DNA of 64,000 bases, from positions 184,478-248,477 of the forward strand of contig CAMYJA010000002.1 of NCBI GenBank assembly GCA_947258705.1, written 5' to 3'. Numbering within the stretch: the stretch's first letter is position 1; every line of letters begins with the position of its first letter. This DNA is from an uncultured Hyphomicrobiaceae bacterium. Its GTDB lineage: Bacteria; Pseudomonadota; Alphaproteobacteria; Rhizobiales; CAMYJA01. Position numbers and translations under genes: made by a program. The notes beneath the pieces are model-generated. The model was not told the origin of the DNA. It did not search any database and was given only the letters and a program-made list of their open reading frames with translations. Positions 1-9,659 of this stretch are shown one piece after another.

Positions 1-1
1 G

Positions 2-616
2 CGCGGGCAGAAAATCGCCAAGTGCCTGAAGATCGCCAAGTCGAAGGTTAAAAGCAGTTTTTCCGATTTCATGAGCGCGGTGCGCGCGCTTGACAGCGGA
101 GAACTCTATCAGCCCGCATCACCCTATAATTGTGCGCGGCTCGAACAGGGATTGAGCGAAAATGATCCCAGCATCTGGCAATCCTCATATGCCTATCATA
201 AATGGCAAATGCTCGCCGGTGAACTCGCTGGCGCGCGCAATAGCGAGCTCGCTAGCGAGAACGTTCAGGAGGATAGTGCAAGTTTCGACCCCAAATCCCT
301 GAGCATGCAATTGATCAAGCTGGTCTGCACGGAAAAGCCCTATGCGCGCTACATCGCTGAGGGGGTGACACGGCGCATTATTCACAGGATCCCCGATACA
401 TTGGGCGCAAGCGATCCCGCAAATCAAAAATGGCTCAAATTTAAAGGCGACAGCGCAGCGTTTCTGGACGAGATGAAATCCGCGCCCGCCTGCGGGAAGG
501 CGCGTAAAATGTCCGGCAACCTGCTTTGGCAATTGGAGCTCGCAGTCGAGATCGAGCGGCGCGAGGCGGCGGCCAATACCGTAAGCACGGAGGGCACGCA
601 GGGGGCTGTGCAATAA
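2..616 (+). CDS. Hypothetical protein, 5'-truncated by window edge
   Basis: The reading frame is open without a stop from base 2 to the TAA at 614-616, so the gene probably starts left of the window; 204 residues are visible. An ATG at 71 could give a 181-residue protein, but no clear ribosome binding site precedes it and the upstream codons (lysine-rich) look coding. The protein is hydrophilic, with no membrane segment, signal peptide or motif I recognise, and its C-terminal part is rich in charged helices. It is followed by a short gap and a tRNA on the opposite strand. Function unknown. Confidence 0.6.
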   Translation, partial: RGQKIAKCLKIAKSKVKSSFSDFMSAVRALDSGELYQPASPYNCARLEQGLSENDPSIWQSSYAYHKWQMLAGELAGARNSELASENVQEDSASFDPKSLSMQLIKLVCTEKPYARYIAEGVTRRIIHRIPDTLGASDPANQKWLKFKGDSAAFLDEMKSAPACGKARKMSGNLLWQLELAVEIERREAAANTVSTEGTQGAVQ

Positions 617-757
617 CCGAAGCCCTGGCTCAGGAGGAAGCAACTTGTTACTGGCAACGAGTTGTTAGCAACTGGTTGCTGGCGGAGAGTTCCGAACAAA
701 GTTCGAACTCGGAGCCACGCGCGCAGGGTTGGCGTGGCGGCTGCGCGCAATCAGAAA

Positions 758-847
758 TGGCGGAGAGAGAGGGATTCGAACCCTCGGTACGCTTGCGCGC
801 ACAACGGTTTTCGAGACCGCCCCATTCAACCACTCTGGCACCTCTCC
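758..847 (-). tRNA. tRNA-Ser (anticodon CGA)
   Basis: On the minus strand a complete cloverleaf of 90 nt can be drawn. The acceptor stem GGAGAGG pairs with TCTCTCC, followed by discriminator G and an encoded CCA (758-760 on the plus strand). The anticodon loop CTCGAAA gives anticodon CGA (serine, codon UCG). There is a long variable arm typical of tRNA-Ser, and a TpsiC arm with GGTTCGAATCC. It sits between an unknown gene and the FMN glutamate-synthase-like gene. Confidence 0.95.
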
Positions 848-901
848 GCAGCAAGTGTTACGCATGAATGCCGGCGCGGTTCCGGATGGCAGCGCTGCTC
901 C

Positions 902-2419
902 TTATGAAGCGACCTTGATCGCGTTTTCGCTACCGGTAGGTGGATAGAGCTCATCGAGGGGTACGGATTTGCCCGTGTCCTGAACGATGCGGCAATGAAA
1001 ACGCTTTAACGCGCGTGGATGATGAACGCCGCAGGAATGGGCGATAATGCCGACGCCTTTTTTCATGCTCTCCACGTAATTATGCACCCTGACGGCCTTG
1101 TCGGCGGGATCGAGACCGCGCTGCAACCGTCTGTCATGGGTGGTGATGCCGGTCGGACATGTATTCTTGTTGCATTTCAGAGCCTGGATGCAGCCCAGCG
1201 CAAACATGAATCCGCGCGCTGAAACAACCGAGTCGGCGCCGACGCAATAGGCCCAGGCGACCTCTGCCGGCGTGATCAGCTTGCCTGAGGATATGATCTT
1301 GACGTGATCGCGCAAACCATGTCGCGCCAGGATATCGACGACCATGGGGAGCGATTCTTTCAAGGGCAATCCGACATTGTCCATGAGCGGCATCGGCGCC
1401 GCGCCGGTACCGCCGTCGCCGGAATCGACCGTGATGAAATCGGGAGCCCATTCGATGCCGCGCTCACCGATCTCTTTCATCATTGTCTCGAGCCAGCCAT
1501 AAGCCCCGACAACCGCCTTGAAGCCGGTGGGCTTGCCCGTAACGTTTCTGATGCGCGCCATATAGTCCAAAAGCTCACCGACATTGTCGATCTCCGGGTG
1601 GCGGTTGGGTGAAATGGACGCTGTATGGGCGGGTATGCCGCGTATTTTCGATATTTCCCTGGTGACTTTCACGGCCGGTAAAATTCCGCCCTTGCCCGGT
1701 TTGGCGCCCTGGCTCATTTTGAGCTCGAACATTTTGACTTCAGGGTGGGCCGCGACCTCGGCGAGTTTCTTGTCGTTCAGGCTGCCATCTTCATTGCGCA
1801 CGCCATATTTGGCCGTGCCTATCTGGTAAACGATGTCGCAACCGCCTTCCAGATGGGCCGGCGCCAGGCCGCCTTCACCGGTGTTCATCCAGCAGCCCGC
1901 TCTGGCAGCGCCGTTGGAAAGCGCGCGAACCGCCGGCCGCGACAATGCTCCATAGCTCATGCCCGACACGTTGATGATGGACCGCGATTCATATGGCTGG
2001 TCGCGGCTCGCACCGATAATCAGGCTGGGGGGTGCTGCGGCGTCTTCCTCGAGTGTCGGGAAAGGGCAATTCACGAAAATAACCGTGCCCGTTGGCGTCA
2101 GGTTCTTGGTCGAGCCAAAAGCAATGGTGTTGTCTTCGCCTTTAGAGGATTTATAGACCCAGTCGCGCTCGGCCCGGTTGAACGGCATTTCTTCACGGTC
2201 CATAGCGAAGAAATACTGACGGAAAAATTCACCCAGGGAGGTGAACAGATTGCGAAACCGGCCGACGACAGGGTAGTTCCTGCGGATCGTGTCCTTGTTC
2301 TGCATGATGTCGATGACAAACAGTATCATCAGCAGAAGGACGATCATCCCTACGGCCATGACAAACATGGTGGTGAGAAAACTTACACCCTGCATTGTGA
2401 ATGCGCTGATCCAGTTCAC
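902..2419 (-). CDS. FMN-binding glutamate synthase family protein (GltB-like, membrane-anchored)
   Basis: Stand-alone homologue of the FMN/Fe-S synthase domain of glutamate synthase, without the glutaminase domain. Family motifs are visible: 'SGDGGTGAAPM' in the FMN-phosphate region and 'CNKNTCPTGIT', the cysteine cluster that holds the iron-sulphur centre in this superfamily. One strong hydrophobic segment at about residues 12-36 suggests an N-terminal membrane anchor facing the cytoplasm. I chose the GTG at 2417-2419 because GAGGAG lies six bases upstream; a TTG at 2456-2458 would add 13 residues but has no ribosome binding site. Product 505 aa. The physiological substrate of these short homologues is not established. 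Followed by the tRNA-Ser gene. Confidence 0.88.
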   Translation of the reverse strand: MNWISAFTMQGVSFLTTMFVMAVGMIVLLLMILFVIDIMQNKDTIRRNYPVVGRFRNLFTSLGEFFRQYFFAMDREEMPFNRAERDWVYKSSKGEDNTIAFGSTKNLTPTGTVIFVNCPFPTLEEDAAAPPSLIIGASRDQPYESRSIINVSGMSYGALSRPAVRALSNGAARAGCWMNTGEGGLAPAHLEGGCDIVYQIGTAKYGVRNEDGSLNDKKLAEVAAHPEVKMFELKMSQGAKPGKGGILPAVKVTREISKIRGIPAHTASISPNRHPEIDNVGELLDYMARIRNVTGKPTGFKAVVGAYGWLETMMKEIGERGIEWAPDFITVDSGDGGTGAAPMPLMDNVGLPLKESLPMVVDILARHGLRDHVKIISSGKLITPAEVAWAYCVGADSVVSARGFMFALGCIQALKCNKNTCPTGITTHDRRLQRGLDPADKAVRVHNYVESMKKGVGIIAHSCGVHHPRALKRFHCRIVQDTGKSVPLDELYPPTGSENAIKVAS

Positions 2420-2743
2420 AATCTTCTCCTCATTGTCCGCCGTTACTATCCGTCCCAAAGTCAGTATGCGCGATATTTCCGGCTGCTCGAAACCAAATTT
2501 TCACCGGTTGGGTCAAAACTCAAATCACAATCGTGCGATTGACTTCGCCAATAACATGCGTATATTGCGGCGGTTGTCATGAATATTTCGAGATTTGTGG
2601 CGAAATCGCTGCCCGAGGCCATCCCAAATGGTGTGACAGTCGTCCAGCCGGCAAAACCGGATGGATAAATTGTTTTGAAGCTCGCAGACTGGGACGATTG
2701 AACTGCGACGCCGCAGGGCGCGGACAATAAGGAGACATAAGCC
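2420..2743. other. Divergent intergenic region upstream of rplU
   Basis: A 324-base gap between the divergent GltB-like gene and rplU. It holds the probable rplU promoter (2539-2566) and a GGAG ribosome binding site at 2730-2733, 10 bases before the rplU start. I see no supported gene; the open frames here lack ribosome binding sites and familiar sequence. Confidence 0.5.
2539..2566 (+). promoter_or_regulatory. Putative sigma-70 promoter for rplU-rpmA
   Basis: TTGACT (2539-2544) and TATATT (2561-2566) are separated by 16 bases, close to the sigma-70 consensus, and point toward rplU, whose start is about 180 bases downstream. No other equally good pair is apparent in the gap. Confidence 0.5.
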
Positions 2744-3409
2744 ATGTACGCTGTCATCAAAACCGGCGGCAAGCAATACCGTGTTGCACCGGACGACATT
2801 ATAAATATTGAAAAGCTTCCCGGCGATGCGGGCGAGCAGCTGCAATTCACCGACGTTCTGATGATCGGTGGCGATGGCGACCCGGTGATCGGATCGCCTC
2901 TGGTCGAGGGCGCGAGCGTTGCGGCCGAGGTCGTGGAGCAGAAACGCGCACGCAAGATCATCGTTTTCAAGAAAAAGCGGCGTAAAAATTATCGCCGCAA
3001 ACATGGTCATCGCCAGCATCTTACCGCGGTTCGCATCACCGATATTCTGACGGACGGCAAAAAGCCTGCGAAGAAAGCAGCGCCAAAGGCGAAGCCGAAG
3101 CCCAAGGATGACGCAAAGGCGAAAGCGGCCGAAGGCGGCAAGCCCAACCAGAAGAAGGGCCAGGACGATATTTCACTGATTTCCGGCGTCGGACCCGCTT
3201 TGGAGAAAAAACTGCACGGTTTCGGGGTCACGGAATTCAAGCATATTGCAGATATGAGTGAAGCCGATATTGAGAAAATGGACGCTGAGCTTTCGCTTGG
3301 CGGGCGCCCGATGCGGGAAGACTGGATTGAGCAAGCGCGTGAATTGATGGCAGGAAAGCCACCGCGCGCGAAGGCCGACAAAAAGGCCGCGGCAAAGAAC
3401 ACGGATTAA
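2744..3409 (+). CDS. rplU: 50S ribosomal protein L21 with C-terminal helix-hairpin-helix extension
   Basis: Residues 1 to about 103 are standard bL21, which binds 23S rRNA in the large subunit (start '[14 protein letters not shown]', basic '[17 protein letters not shown]'). At 221 aa it is about twice the usual length. A Lys/Ala-rich linker (about 104-140) leads to a compact domain at about 141-203 with the helix-hairpin-helix signature '[13 protein letters not shown]' and '[11 protein letters not shown]'. Extended L21 proteins of this kind are known in Rhizobiales. A very similar domain ends L19 in this window. Followed after 73 bases by rpmA, the usual operon partner. Start supported by GGAG upstream. 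Confidence 0.97.
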   Translation: MYAVIKTGGKQYRVAPDDIINIEKLPGDAGEQLQFTDVLMIGGDGDPVIGSPLVEGASVAAEVVEQKRARKIIVFKKKRRKNYRRKHGHRQHLTAVRITDILTDGKKPAKKAAPKAKPKPKDDAKAKAAEGGKPNQKKGQDDISLISGVGPALEKKLHGFGVTEFKHIADMSEADIEKMDAELSLGGRPMREDWIEQARELMAGKPPRAKADKKAAAKNTD

Positions 3410-3482
3410 TCGGTCCCGAACGACCGGGGTTCGTTTCGGCCCGGCTATATCGTTCAGGTGAAGACAGAAGGAATCAGGAACC

Positions 3483-3749
3483 ATGGCACATAAAAAGGCA
3501 GGCGGTTCATCTCGCAACGGCCGCGATTCAGCAGGGCGGCGCCTCGGCATCAAGAAATATGGCGGCGAGCACGTTGTTTCGGGAAATATCATCCTCAGGC
3601 AGCGCGGCACCAAATGGCACCCCGGCGACGGTGTCGGCATCGGTAAGGACCACACAATCTTCGCCGTTGAGGAGGGTCAGGTGAAATTCAGGACGAAGAG
3701 CGGCGGCCGTATTTTCGTATCGGTTGAAAAACCGGGAGCCGCATCCTAA
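3483..3749 (+). CDS. rpmA: 50S ribosomal protein L27
   Basis: Complete 88-aa bL27, starting '[16 protein letters not shown]', the conserved N-terminal tail that reaches toward the peptidyl-transferase centre, followed by the '[10 protein letters not shown]' core. No N-terminal cleavage extension of the Firmicutes type is present. GGAATC lies upstream of the ATG. Second gene of the rplU-rpmA pair; a stable hairpin follows at 3813. Confidence 0.98.
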   Translation: MAHKKAGGSSRNGRDSAGRRLGIKKYGGEHVVSGNIILRQRGTKWHPGDGVGIGKDHTIFAVEEGQVKFRTKSGGRIFVSVEKPGAAS

Positions 3750-3812
3750 CTGACATTGATCTGATGGATATCCGTCAGCCTTAGCTCAGGGCTTCGATTG
3801 GGCGAGATTATC

Positions 3813-3847
3813 GGGGGGATGGGAAACCGTCTCCCCTTCTTCGTCTT
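3813..3847 (+). terminator. Probable intrinsic terminator after rpmA
   Basis: GGGGGGATGG (3813-3822), loop GAAA, and CCGTCTCCCC (3827-3836) form a 10-bp stem with two G-U pairs and a GNRA tetraloop, followed by a T-rich run (TTCTTCGTCTT). The placement 63 bases after the rpmA stop fits the end of the ribosomal protein operon. Confidence 0.6.
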
Positions 3848-3968
3848 GTGCGCGCCACGCAATAGGATATCTTGTGCAAACCCGCGCGGATGATGGTGAA
3901 ACGTAACCCTGCCCGCATCAGCCTCCAGTTGAGGCAGAAAGCGTTAATAGTATCAAACGGAAGACGCC

Positions 3969-5018
3969 ATGAAATTTCTCGATCAGGCCCGCGTCTATAT
4001 CAAATCGGGAGCCGGCGGCGATGGCTGCCTCAGCTTCAGGCGGGAGAAATATGTCGAATTCGGCGGACCGGATGGCGGCGACGGCGGAAAGGGCGGCGAT
4101 GTATGGGCAGAATGCGTCGACAATCTCAACACTCTGATCGATTTTCGCTATCAGCAGCACTACAAGGCCGGGCGCGGCGTCGGCGGCATGGGTAAAAACC
4201 GCTCCGGAAAAGCGGGCGAGGATGTGGTTCTGAAAGTGCCACCCGGGACACAGATTTTCGCCGCGGACAATGAAACGCTGCTCGGCGACCTGACCGAAGC
4301 CGGGGAGCGCCTTCTGCTCGCGCAGGGCGGAAATGGCGGCTTTGGCAATGCGCGGTTCAAGTCATCGGTCAACCAGGCGCCACGCAGGATCAATCCCGGC
4401 GAACCGGCCATCGAGGCCGAGGTCTGGCTCAGGCTCAAACTGATTGCCGATGCGGGTCTGGTCGGGATGCCCAATGCGGGCAAATCGACCTTTCTTGCGG
4501 CCGTCAGCGCCGCAAATCCCAAAATCGCCGATTATCCGTTCACAACGCTGCATCCAAATCTTGGTGTGGTGAAGGCTGGCAATGTGGATTTCGTTCTGGC
4601 GGATATTCCCGGCCTCATCGAGGGCGCGCACGAGGGTGCGGGCATTGGCGACCGGTTTCTCGGACATGTCGAGCGCTGCCGGATCAATCTGCATCTCATC
4701 GATGTCACCCAGGACGATCCTGTGCGTGCTTACGATATCATCCGGGGCGAACTAGAAGCTTACGGCAACGGATTGGCAGAGAAACAGGAGCTGGTTGCAC
4801 TGACCAAATGCGACGCGGTGGTCGAGGAAACGGCAAATGATGCGGCGGCCCGGCTCGAGGAGCATCTGGGAGAGCCCGTATTGCGATTGTCGGCCGTTTC
4901 CGGCCAGGGGGTCAGAGATGCATTGCATCTGCTGGGCGGCGCGATAAAATCCGCGCAGGATCATGAACGGCAGGCAAAATCTGGTCAGCCGGCAATGGAA
5001 GAAGGCTGGCGACCGTAA
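3969..5018 (+). CDS. obgE: GTPase Obg/CgtA, 50S assembly factor
   Basis: Essential GTPase that acts on the 50S subunit and links ribosome assembly to growth control. The glycine-rich Obg fold ('[15 protein letters not shown]', then many Gly-Gly repeats) spans residues 1 to about 158. The G domain follows with G1 'GMPNAGKST' near residue 164, 'ADYPFTTL', G3 '[14 protein letters not shown]' near 210 and G4 'TKCD' near 278. At 349 aa it has the short C-terminus common in alphaproteobacteria. It precedes proB by 18 bases in the frequent obgE-proB-proA-nadD order. Confidence 0.97.
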   Translation: MKFLDQARVYIKSGAGGDGCLSFRREKYVEFGGPDGGDGGKGGDVWAECVDNLNTLIDFRYQQHYKAGRGVGGMGKNRSGKAGEDVVLKVPPGTQIFAADNETLLGDLTEAGERLLLAQGGNGGFGNARFKSSVNQAPRRINPGEPAIEAEVWLRLKLIADAGLVGMPNAGKSTFLAAVSAANPKIADYPFTTLHPNLGVVKAGNVDFVLADIPGLIEGAHEGAGIGDRFLGHVERCRINLHLIDVTQDDPVRAYDIIRGELEAYGNGLAEKQELVALTKCDAVVEETANDAAARLEEHLGEPVLRLSAVSGQGVRDALHLLGGAIKSAQDHERQAKSGQPAMEEGWRP

Positions 5019-5036
5019 GGAGGGCATAAAGCCCCG

Positions 5037-6161
5037 ATGCTGAATGAGTGGAAAAATGCCCGGCGGATCGTCGTTAAAATAGGTTCATCCCTTTTAACGG
5101 ACGCTGATACAGGCCGTCTCAAGCGCGACTGGCTGGCGACGCTGGTCGAGGATATCGCAGAGTTGCGCGCCCAGGGACACGAGGTCGTTCTGGTTTCATC
5201 GGGTGCTGTTGCGCGTGGCCGGCGTATTCTCGGGCTCGAGCCCGGGGTGCTGAAGCTCGAACAGGCGCAGGCATCCGCCGCCGTAGGGCAGATCGGCCTG
5301 GCCCATGCCTATCAGGACCTGTTCGAGGAACGTGGCCTGGTAACAGCGCAGATTTTGCTGACCCTGGGCGATACGGAAGAACGCCGGCGTTATCTCAACG
5401 CGCGAAACACGATCGAGGCATTGCTTTCCCTGGGGTCGGTTCCGGTGGTCAATGAAAATGACTGTGTGGCAACAAACGAAATCCGATATGGCGACAATGA
5501 CCGGCTGGCGGCGCGCGTTGCAAGCATGATCAGCGCCGACTGCCTCGTTGTGCTGTCCGACGTGGACGGGCTCTACACGGCGCCACCGAGCGAGCAGGAA
5601 GACGCGGAACGCATCGAGGTCGTCGACGAAATAACGCCGGAAATCGAAGGGATGGCCGGGGATGTGACGGGCGGCGGGCCTTCACGCGGCGGCATGATCA
5701 CGAAAGTGGCCGCCGCCAAGATCGCGGTTGCCAGCGGCACGCATATGATCATTGCGTCGGGGCAGGTTTCCCACCCTCTCAAGGCGCTTTCCGAAGGCGC
5801 CAACCATACATTGTTTCGCGCCCACTCCGATCCCGTCACGGCATGGAAAAGCTGGATCGCGGGAAGCCTCGAGCCGAAAGGGAAAATCATCATCGATGCG
5901 GGTGCGGTCGATGCCCTCAGTTCGGGCAACAGCCTTTTGCCAGCCGGCGTGATCGGCGTTGACGGCGATTTTGACCGGGGCGATGCGATCATCATCATGT
6001 CTCAGAATGGAGATGAACTCGGTCGCGGACTGTCAACCTATGCGAAGGACGACGCCGAGCTTATTATGGGCCGCCAGAGCAGCGAAATAAGTGATATACT
6101 CGGCTTTGAGGGGCGCGCCTGCATTGTTCATCGCGACGACATGGTGTTGAGCACGCGGTAA
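5037..6161 (+). CDS. proB: Glutamate 5-kinase
   Basis: Phosphorylates glutamate, the first step of proline synthesis. The amino-acid-kinase domain occupies residues 1 to about 260 ('VVKIGSSLL', 'SSGAVARG', 'NENDCVATNEIRYGDNDRL', 'GGGPSRGGMITK'). A C-terminal PUA domain follows at about 283-365. The full length is 374 aa. AAGGAGG at 5016-5022 supports the ATG at 5037. Cytoplasmic; the next enzyme of the pathway, proA, follows after about 96 bases. Confidence 0.97.
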   Translation: MLNEWKNARRIVVKIGSSLLTDADTGRLKRDWLATLVEDIAELRAQGHEVVLVSSGAVARGRRILGLEPGVLKLEQAQASAAVGQIGLAHAYQDLFEERGLVTAQILLTLGDTEERRRYLNARNTIEALLSLGSVPVVNENDCVATNEIRYGDNDRLAARVASMISADCLVVLSDVDGLYTAPPSEQEDAERIEVVDEITPEIEGMAGDVTGGGPSRGGMITKVAAAKIAVASGTHMIIASGQVSHPLKALSEGANHTLFRAHSDPVTAWKSWIAGSLEPKGKIIIDAGAVDALSSGNSLLPAGVIGVDGDFDRGDAIIIMSQNGDELGRGLSTYAKDDAELIMGRQSSEISDILGFEGRACIVHRDDMVLSTR

Positions 6162-6257
6162 TCCGATGTAAGGTCAGGGCCTTCTTTTGCTCGCGCGGTC
6201 TTTGCCCGGGTTGGGGCGGGTGACATATGAACCAAGATAAAAAACGGGAATTCCTTC

Positions 6258-7553
6258 ATGGATGCAGCGGTGGAACAAGACAGTGAGTTCGCAAATATCG
6301 AGGAGATGATGCTCGACATGGGGCGGCGTGCCCGCGAAGCCTCGCATGAAATCGCGCTGGCCTCGACCGAGAACAAGAACGATGCTCTTCAGGCGATGGC
6401 GGAAGCGCTGGACGGACGCGCGCCCGAGATACTTCTCGCCAATCAGAAAGACATTGCGGCGGCGCAGGAATCCGGTAAGGACAACGCATTTCTCGATCGT
6501 CTCAAGCTCGACGCGGACCGCATCGAGGGCATGGTAAAGAGTATTCAGAGTATTGCGGCGCTCGACGATCCCATCGGCGATATTCTGGCGGAGTGGGAAC
6601 GTCCGAATGGGTTGCGCATTCAACGCGTTCGCGTGCCGCTCGGCGTTATCGGCATCATTTACGAAAGCCGCCCGAATGTAACCTCGGATGCCGGAGCTCT
6701 GTCGCTCAAATCGGGTAATGCCGTAATTTTAAGAGGCGGATCGGACAGTTATTATTCCAGCACCGCCATTCACGGCGCCCTTCAGGAGGGATTGCGCAGC
6801 TCGTCTCTGCCTGAAGATTGCATTCAACTGGTACCGACAACGGACCGGGACGCTGTCGGGTTTCTGCTCTCGGGGCTGGACGGCACGGTCGACGTCATTG
6901 TGCCGCGCGGTGGAAAAAACCTTGTCGCCCGGGTCCAGAAGGAAGCCCGCGTTCCGGTCTTTGCCCATCTTGACGGTGTCTGCCATGTCTATGTGGACAA
7001 GAAGGCAAAAAGAAATATGGCGGTCGATATTGTGGTTAACGCCAAGATGCGGCGCACGGGGATCTGCGGCGCGGCGGAGACCCTGCTCGTCGACCGGGAG
7101 GTGGCGGACACATATCTCGGCCCGCTCGTCGAGGGGCTCGTTTCGGCTGGCTGCGAGGTGCGCGGCGACAAGGCAACGCAAAACGCCGACCCGCGCGTCA
7201 TTGCCGCTTCCAAAGATGACTGGGGCCATGAATATCTCGACGCCATCATCGCTGTCAAAGTCGTGGACGGCGTTGAGGCCGCCATAGATCATATCAATGC
7301 TTTTGGCTCTCACCACACGGATGCCATCGTGACGGATGACAAGGCGGCGGCGAAGGAATTTCTTGAAAAGGTCGATTCCGCGATCGTGCTTCACAACGCC
7401 TCGACCCAGTTTGCCGATGGCGGCGAATTCGGAATGGGGGCGGAAATCGGCATTGCAACCGGCCGCATGCATGCGCGCGGGCCGGTCGGCGTCGAGCAGC
7501 TCACCAGCTTCAAATATGTGGTGCGGGGCAGCGGCCAGACACGGCCGGTTTGA
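6258..7553 (+). CDS. proA: Gamma-glutamyl phosphate reductase
   Basis: NADPH-dependent reduction of glutamyl-5-phosphate to the semialdehyde, second step of proline synthesis. Aldehyde-dehydrogenase-fold protein of 431 aa, with '[15 protein letters not shown]' carrying the catalytic cysteine near residue 271 and the conserved '[17 protein letters not shown]' at the C-terminus. Its N-terminus is about 13 residues longer than many homologues. The stop codon TGA overlaps the nadD start by one base (TGATG), so translation is probably coupled. Confidence 0.97.
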   Translation: MDAAVEQDSEFANIEEMMLDMGRRAREASHEIALASTENKNDALQAMAEALDGRAPEILLANQKDIAAAQESGKDNAFLDRLKLDADRIEGMVKSIQSIAALDDPIGDILAEWERPNGLRIQRVRVPLGVIGIIYESRPNVTSDAGALSLKSGNAVILRGGSDSYYSSTAIHGALQEGLRSSSLPEDCIQLVPTTDRDAVGFLLSGLDGTVDVIVPRGGKNLVARVQKEARVPVFAHLDGVCHVYVDKKAKRNMAVDIVVNAKMRRTGICGAAETLLVDREVADTYLGPLVEGLVSAGCEVRGDKATQNADPRVIAASKDDWGHEYLDAIIAVKVVDGVEAAIDHINAFGSHHTDAIVTDDKAAAKEFLEKVDSAIVLHNASTQFADGGEFGMGAEIGIATGRMHARGPVGVEQLTSFKYVVRGSGQTRPV

Positions 7554-8206
7554 TGTCTCGGCGCGGTTCGGGAAAAATCAAAGCCGGGCGGGCGCCGTCG
7601 AGTTTCGGCGGCATTCATGTGAAATTACCGACCGTCGCACCGGGGCAGCGCATCGGATTGCTTGGCGGCTCTTTTAACCCGGCCCATGAGGGACACAGGA
7701 ATATCAGTCTGGCGGCGCTCAAGCGTCTCAATCTCGACTGTATCTGGTGGATCGTCAGCCCCGGCAATCCGCTGAAGTCGCACGGCGATCTCGCATCTTT
7801 CGACGATCGCGTCGAACATGCCCGCAAGGTATCCGAACATGGCCGCATTCTGGTAACCGATTTCGAGGCCAGCTTGCCGACGCCCTTTACGTCCTCCACG
7901 CTGGCTTTTTTAAATGCGCGGCATAAAAACGTGAATTTCATCTGGTTGATGGGGGCCGACAACCTGGCTCAGATCCATCTCTGGAAAAACTGGCGGTCGA
8001 TTTTCGATCAGGTTCCGGTGGCGGTCTTCGACCGGCCGGGATATCGCCACCGCGCCCGTGCTTCGGTCGCAGCGCAAAGTTATAGCTGGGCGCTTGTCGA
8101 CGAATCAGATGCCGCGGGTCTCGCGCTCATGGAAGCACCGGCCTGGACATTTCTGAGCGTTCGGCTGAGCGCAATTTCTTCAACGGAATTGCGTAATAGC
8201 AGATGA
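7553..8206 (+). CDS. nadD: Nicotinate-nucleotide adenylyltransferase
   Basis: Transfers AMP from ATP to nicotinate mononucleotide in NAD synthesis. The nucleotidyltransferase signature 'GLLGGSFNPAHEGHRNIS' is at residues 36-53, and the C-terminal 'SSTELR' matches the ISSTxxR motif. The ATG at 7553 overlaps the proA stop; about 25 residues precede the conserved core, so a later start cannot be excluded. Product 217 aa. Gene order proA-nadD-rsfS-rlmH is typical for the group. Confidence 0.95.
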   Translation: MSRRGSGKIKAGRAPSSFGGIHVKLPTVAPGQRIGLLGGSFNPAHEGHRNISLAALKRLNLDCIWWIVSPGNPLKSHGDLASFDDRVEHARKVSEHGRILVTDFEASLPTPFTSSTLAFLNARHKNVNFIWLMGADNLAQIHLWKNWRSIFDQVPVAVFDRPGYRHRARASVAAQSYSWALVDESDAAGLALMEAPAWTFLSVRLSAISSTELRNSR

Positions 8207-8479
8207 ATCCCCATATATCACCTGCCATTAAGGCAATCTGGCCTTTGTCATAATTGCACGAGTTTGCGTTCAGCAATTGACATTGGACCGCGCAAATTGT
8301 TGAATTTGGCAATCGCGACCGGTTTTTGCCGATAAATACGACACCATCAGGAACCGGCTACATTTAAAACCAGTCTATTGAGACCCCTAAAGGTGTGATC
8401 AACCGGCCTCGAAACAGCAATGTTCAAGGTCAAATCGGACCAGACAAGGGGTCCATGACGGAAGGAATGCCAACTAAAT

Positions 8480-8893
8480 ATGCGCACATCACTAGAAGGT
8501 GCTGATCAGAGCACGTCTTCTACCGAGTCTGCACTCAAGGTTCAGAACTCGAACGATCTCCTGAAATTCATCACAAACAGTCTTGATGATGCGAAAGCTC
8601 TCGATGTGATTTCCATTGATCTCGCGGGTAAGTCTTCGATCTGCGATTACATGATCGTGGCGTCGGGCCGCTCGGAACGACATGTGGGTGCCGTTGCCGA
8701 CCGCGTTATGCGCGACCTCAAGGAGGCCGGGCACGGTTGGGCGCGCGTGGAGGGCCTGCCCAATTGTGACTGGGTGCTTATCGATACGGGAGATATTGTG
8801 GTGCATGTGTTCCGGCCGGAAGTCAGGGAATTTTACAAGCTCGAGAAAATGTGGTCGACCGACCGGCCCATGAAACCGGACAATGAAGACTAG
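8480..8893 (+). CDS. rsfS: Ribosomal silencing factor RsfS
   Basis: Binds L14 on the 50S subunit and blocks subunit joining under starvation. The conserved core starts near residue 27, with 'SICDYMIVASGRSERHVGAVAD' split over the family's characteristic segment, then 'WVLIDTGDIVVHVF' and 'REFYKLEKMW'. Length 137 aa. A 273-base gap separates it from nadD, so it may have its own promoter, though I find no clear one. Its stop codon lies inside a 14-bp tandem repeat. Confidence 0.95.
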   Translation: MRTSLEGADQSTSSTESALKVQNSNDLLKFITNSLDDAKALDVISIDLAGKSSICDYMIVASGRSERHVGAVADRVMRDLKEAGHGWARVEGLPNCDWVLIDTGDIVVHVFRPEVREFYKLEKMWSTDRPMKPDNED

Positions 8894-8946
8894 TCTTCAA
8901 AGACCAGTCTTCAAAGATTAGTCTTCAAAGATTAGTCTTTGCGGAC
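8891..8946 (+). repeat. 14-bp tandem repeat, four units, in the rsfS-rlmH junction
   Basis: Four consecutive 14-bp units: 8891-8904 TAGTCTTCAAAGAC, 8905-8918 (1 mismatch), 8919-8932, and a diverged fourth at 8933-8946 (TAGTCTTTGCGGAC). The first unit contains the rsfS stop codon TAG, and the array ends 25 bases before rlmH. Looks like slippage-driven duplication. It could also form alternative AGTCTT/AAGACT hairpins in mRNA. Confidence 0.9.
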
Positions 8947-8971
8947 TGATCCTTATCGGCGCTGATCAAAA

Positions 8972-9454
8972 ATGAAAATTTCCATCATTGCTGTCGGGCG
9001 ATTGAAAAAAGGGCCCGAGACGGCCCTTTTCGAGCGCTATGAGGGGCGCATCAAAACCGCGGGCAAGAGCGTTGGAATAAGCGCCCTTAAACTCACCGAA
9101 ATCGCGGAAGCCGGCGGTGGCACGGCAGTCCAAAGATGTGCTGCCGAGGCCGAAAAGATACTCGCGGTTAGCCGGACCTCGGACTTTCCGATCGCGCTGG
9201 ATGTAAAAGGCAAACGGCTGACATCCCTGACATTTGCCGATCTTCTGTCAAACGCCCGGGACGAGGGGTGCCGGTCAATGGCGTTCCTGATCGGCGGTGC
9301 GGACGGGCACGGCGCCGAAATCGAAAAGAAATCCCGCATGAGCCTTTCGATGAGCGATATGACATTGCCGCATGGTCTTGCACGGATTGTTCTCGCGGAG
9401 CAAATCTACCGGGCGGTTACCATCATGGCCGGGCACCCCTATCACCGGGAATGA
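8972..9454 (+). CDS. rlmH: 23S rRNA (pseudouridine1915-N3)-methyltransferase RlmH
   Basis: SPOUT methyltransferase that methylates pseudouridine 1915 of 23S rRNA in assembled ribosomes. 160 aa, with 'MKISIIAVGRLKKGPE' at the N-terminus, the AdoMet knot 'FLIGGADGHGAEI' near residues 105-117, and the C-terminal 'AEQIYRAVTIMAGHPYHRE'. Complete. Same strand as rsfS, separated by the tandem repeat array. Confidence 0.97.
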   Translation: MKISIIAVGRLKKGPETALFERYEGRIKTAGKSVGISALKLTEIAEAGGGTAVQRCAAEAEKILAVSRTSDFPIALDVKGKRLTSLTFADLLSNARDEGCRSMAFLIGGADGHGAEIEKKSRMSLSMSDMTLPHGLARIVLAEQIYRAVTIMAGHPYHRE

Positions 9455-9599
9455 ACCTTGAGAGCAGGCGCCGGGCCGGGTGCTGTCCCACCCGTGCGGG
9501 TGGTCCCAAATGGCGAATGCGTGTAGTCTATGGCCCTTTCACAGGCGCTACCTCATTATGCGCCATAATTTAAATGTATTAGCGCTGTGTGATCTTCCG

Positions 9600-9614
9600 T
9601 TAACCGGTTTTAAC
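9600..9614. promoter_or_regulatory. TTAA-N6-TTAAC motif upstream of the EnvC-like gene
   Basis: TTAA (9600-9603), six bases CCGGTT, then TTAAC (9610-9614), 46 bases before the start of the EnvC-like gene. Resembles a CtrA box (TTAA-N7-TTAA) but with one base less in the spacer. Three similar N6 motifs occur elsewhere in the window. Confidence 0.3.
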
Positions 9615-9659
9615 TCTCGTCCTAATAGAATAGCCTGAGGACACAAATATCTGGCGGCC

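Noticed and set aside
9488-9503. CCACCC/GGGTGG hairpin after rlmH as a terminator
   Set aside because: Stem is short and no T tract follows.
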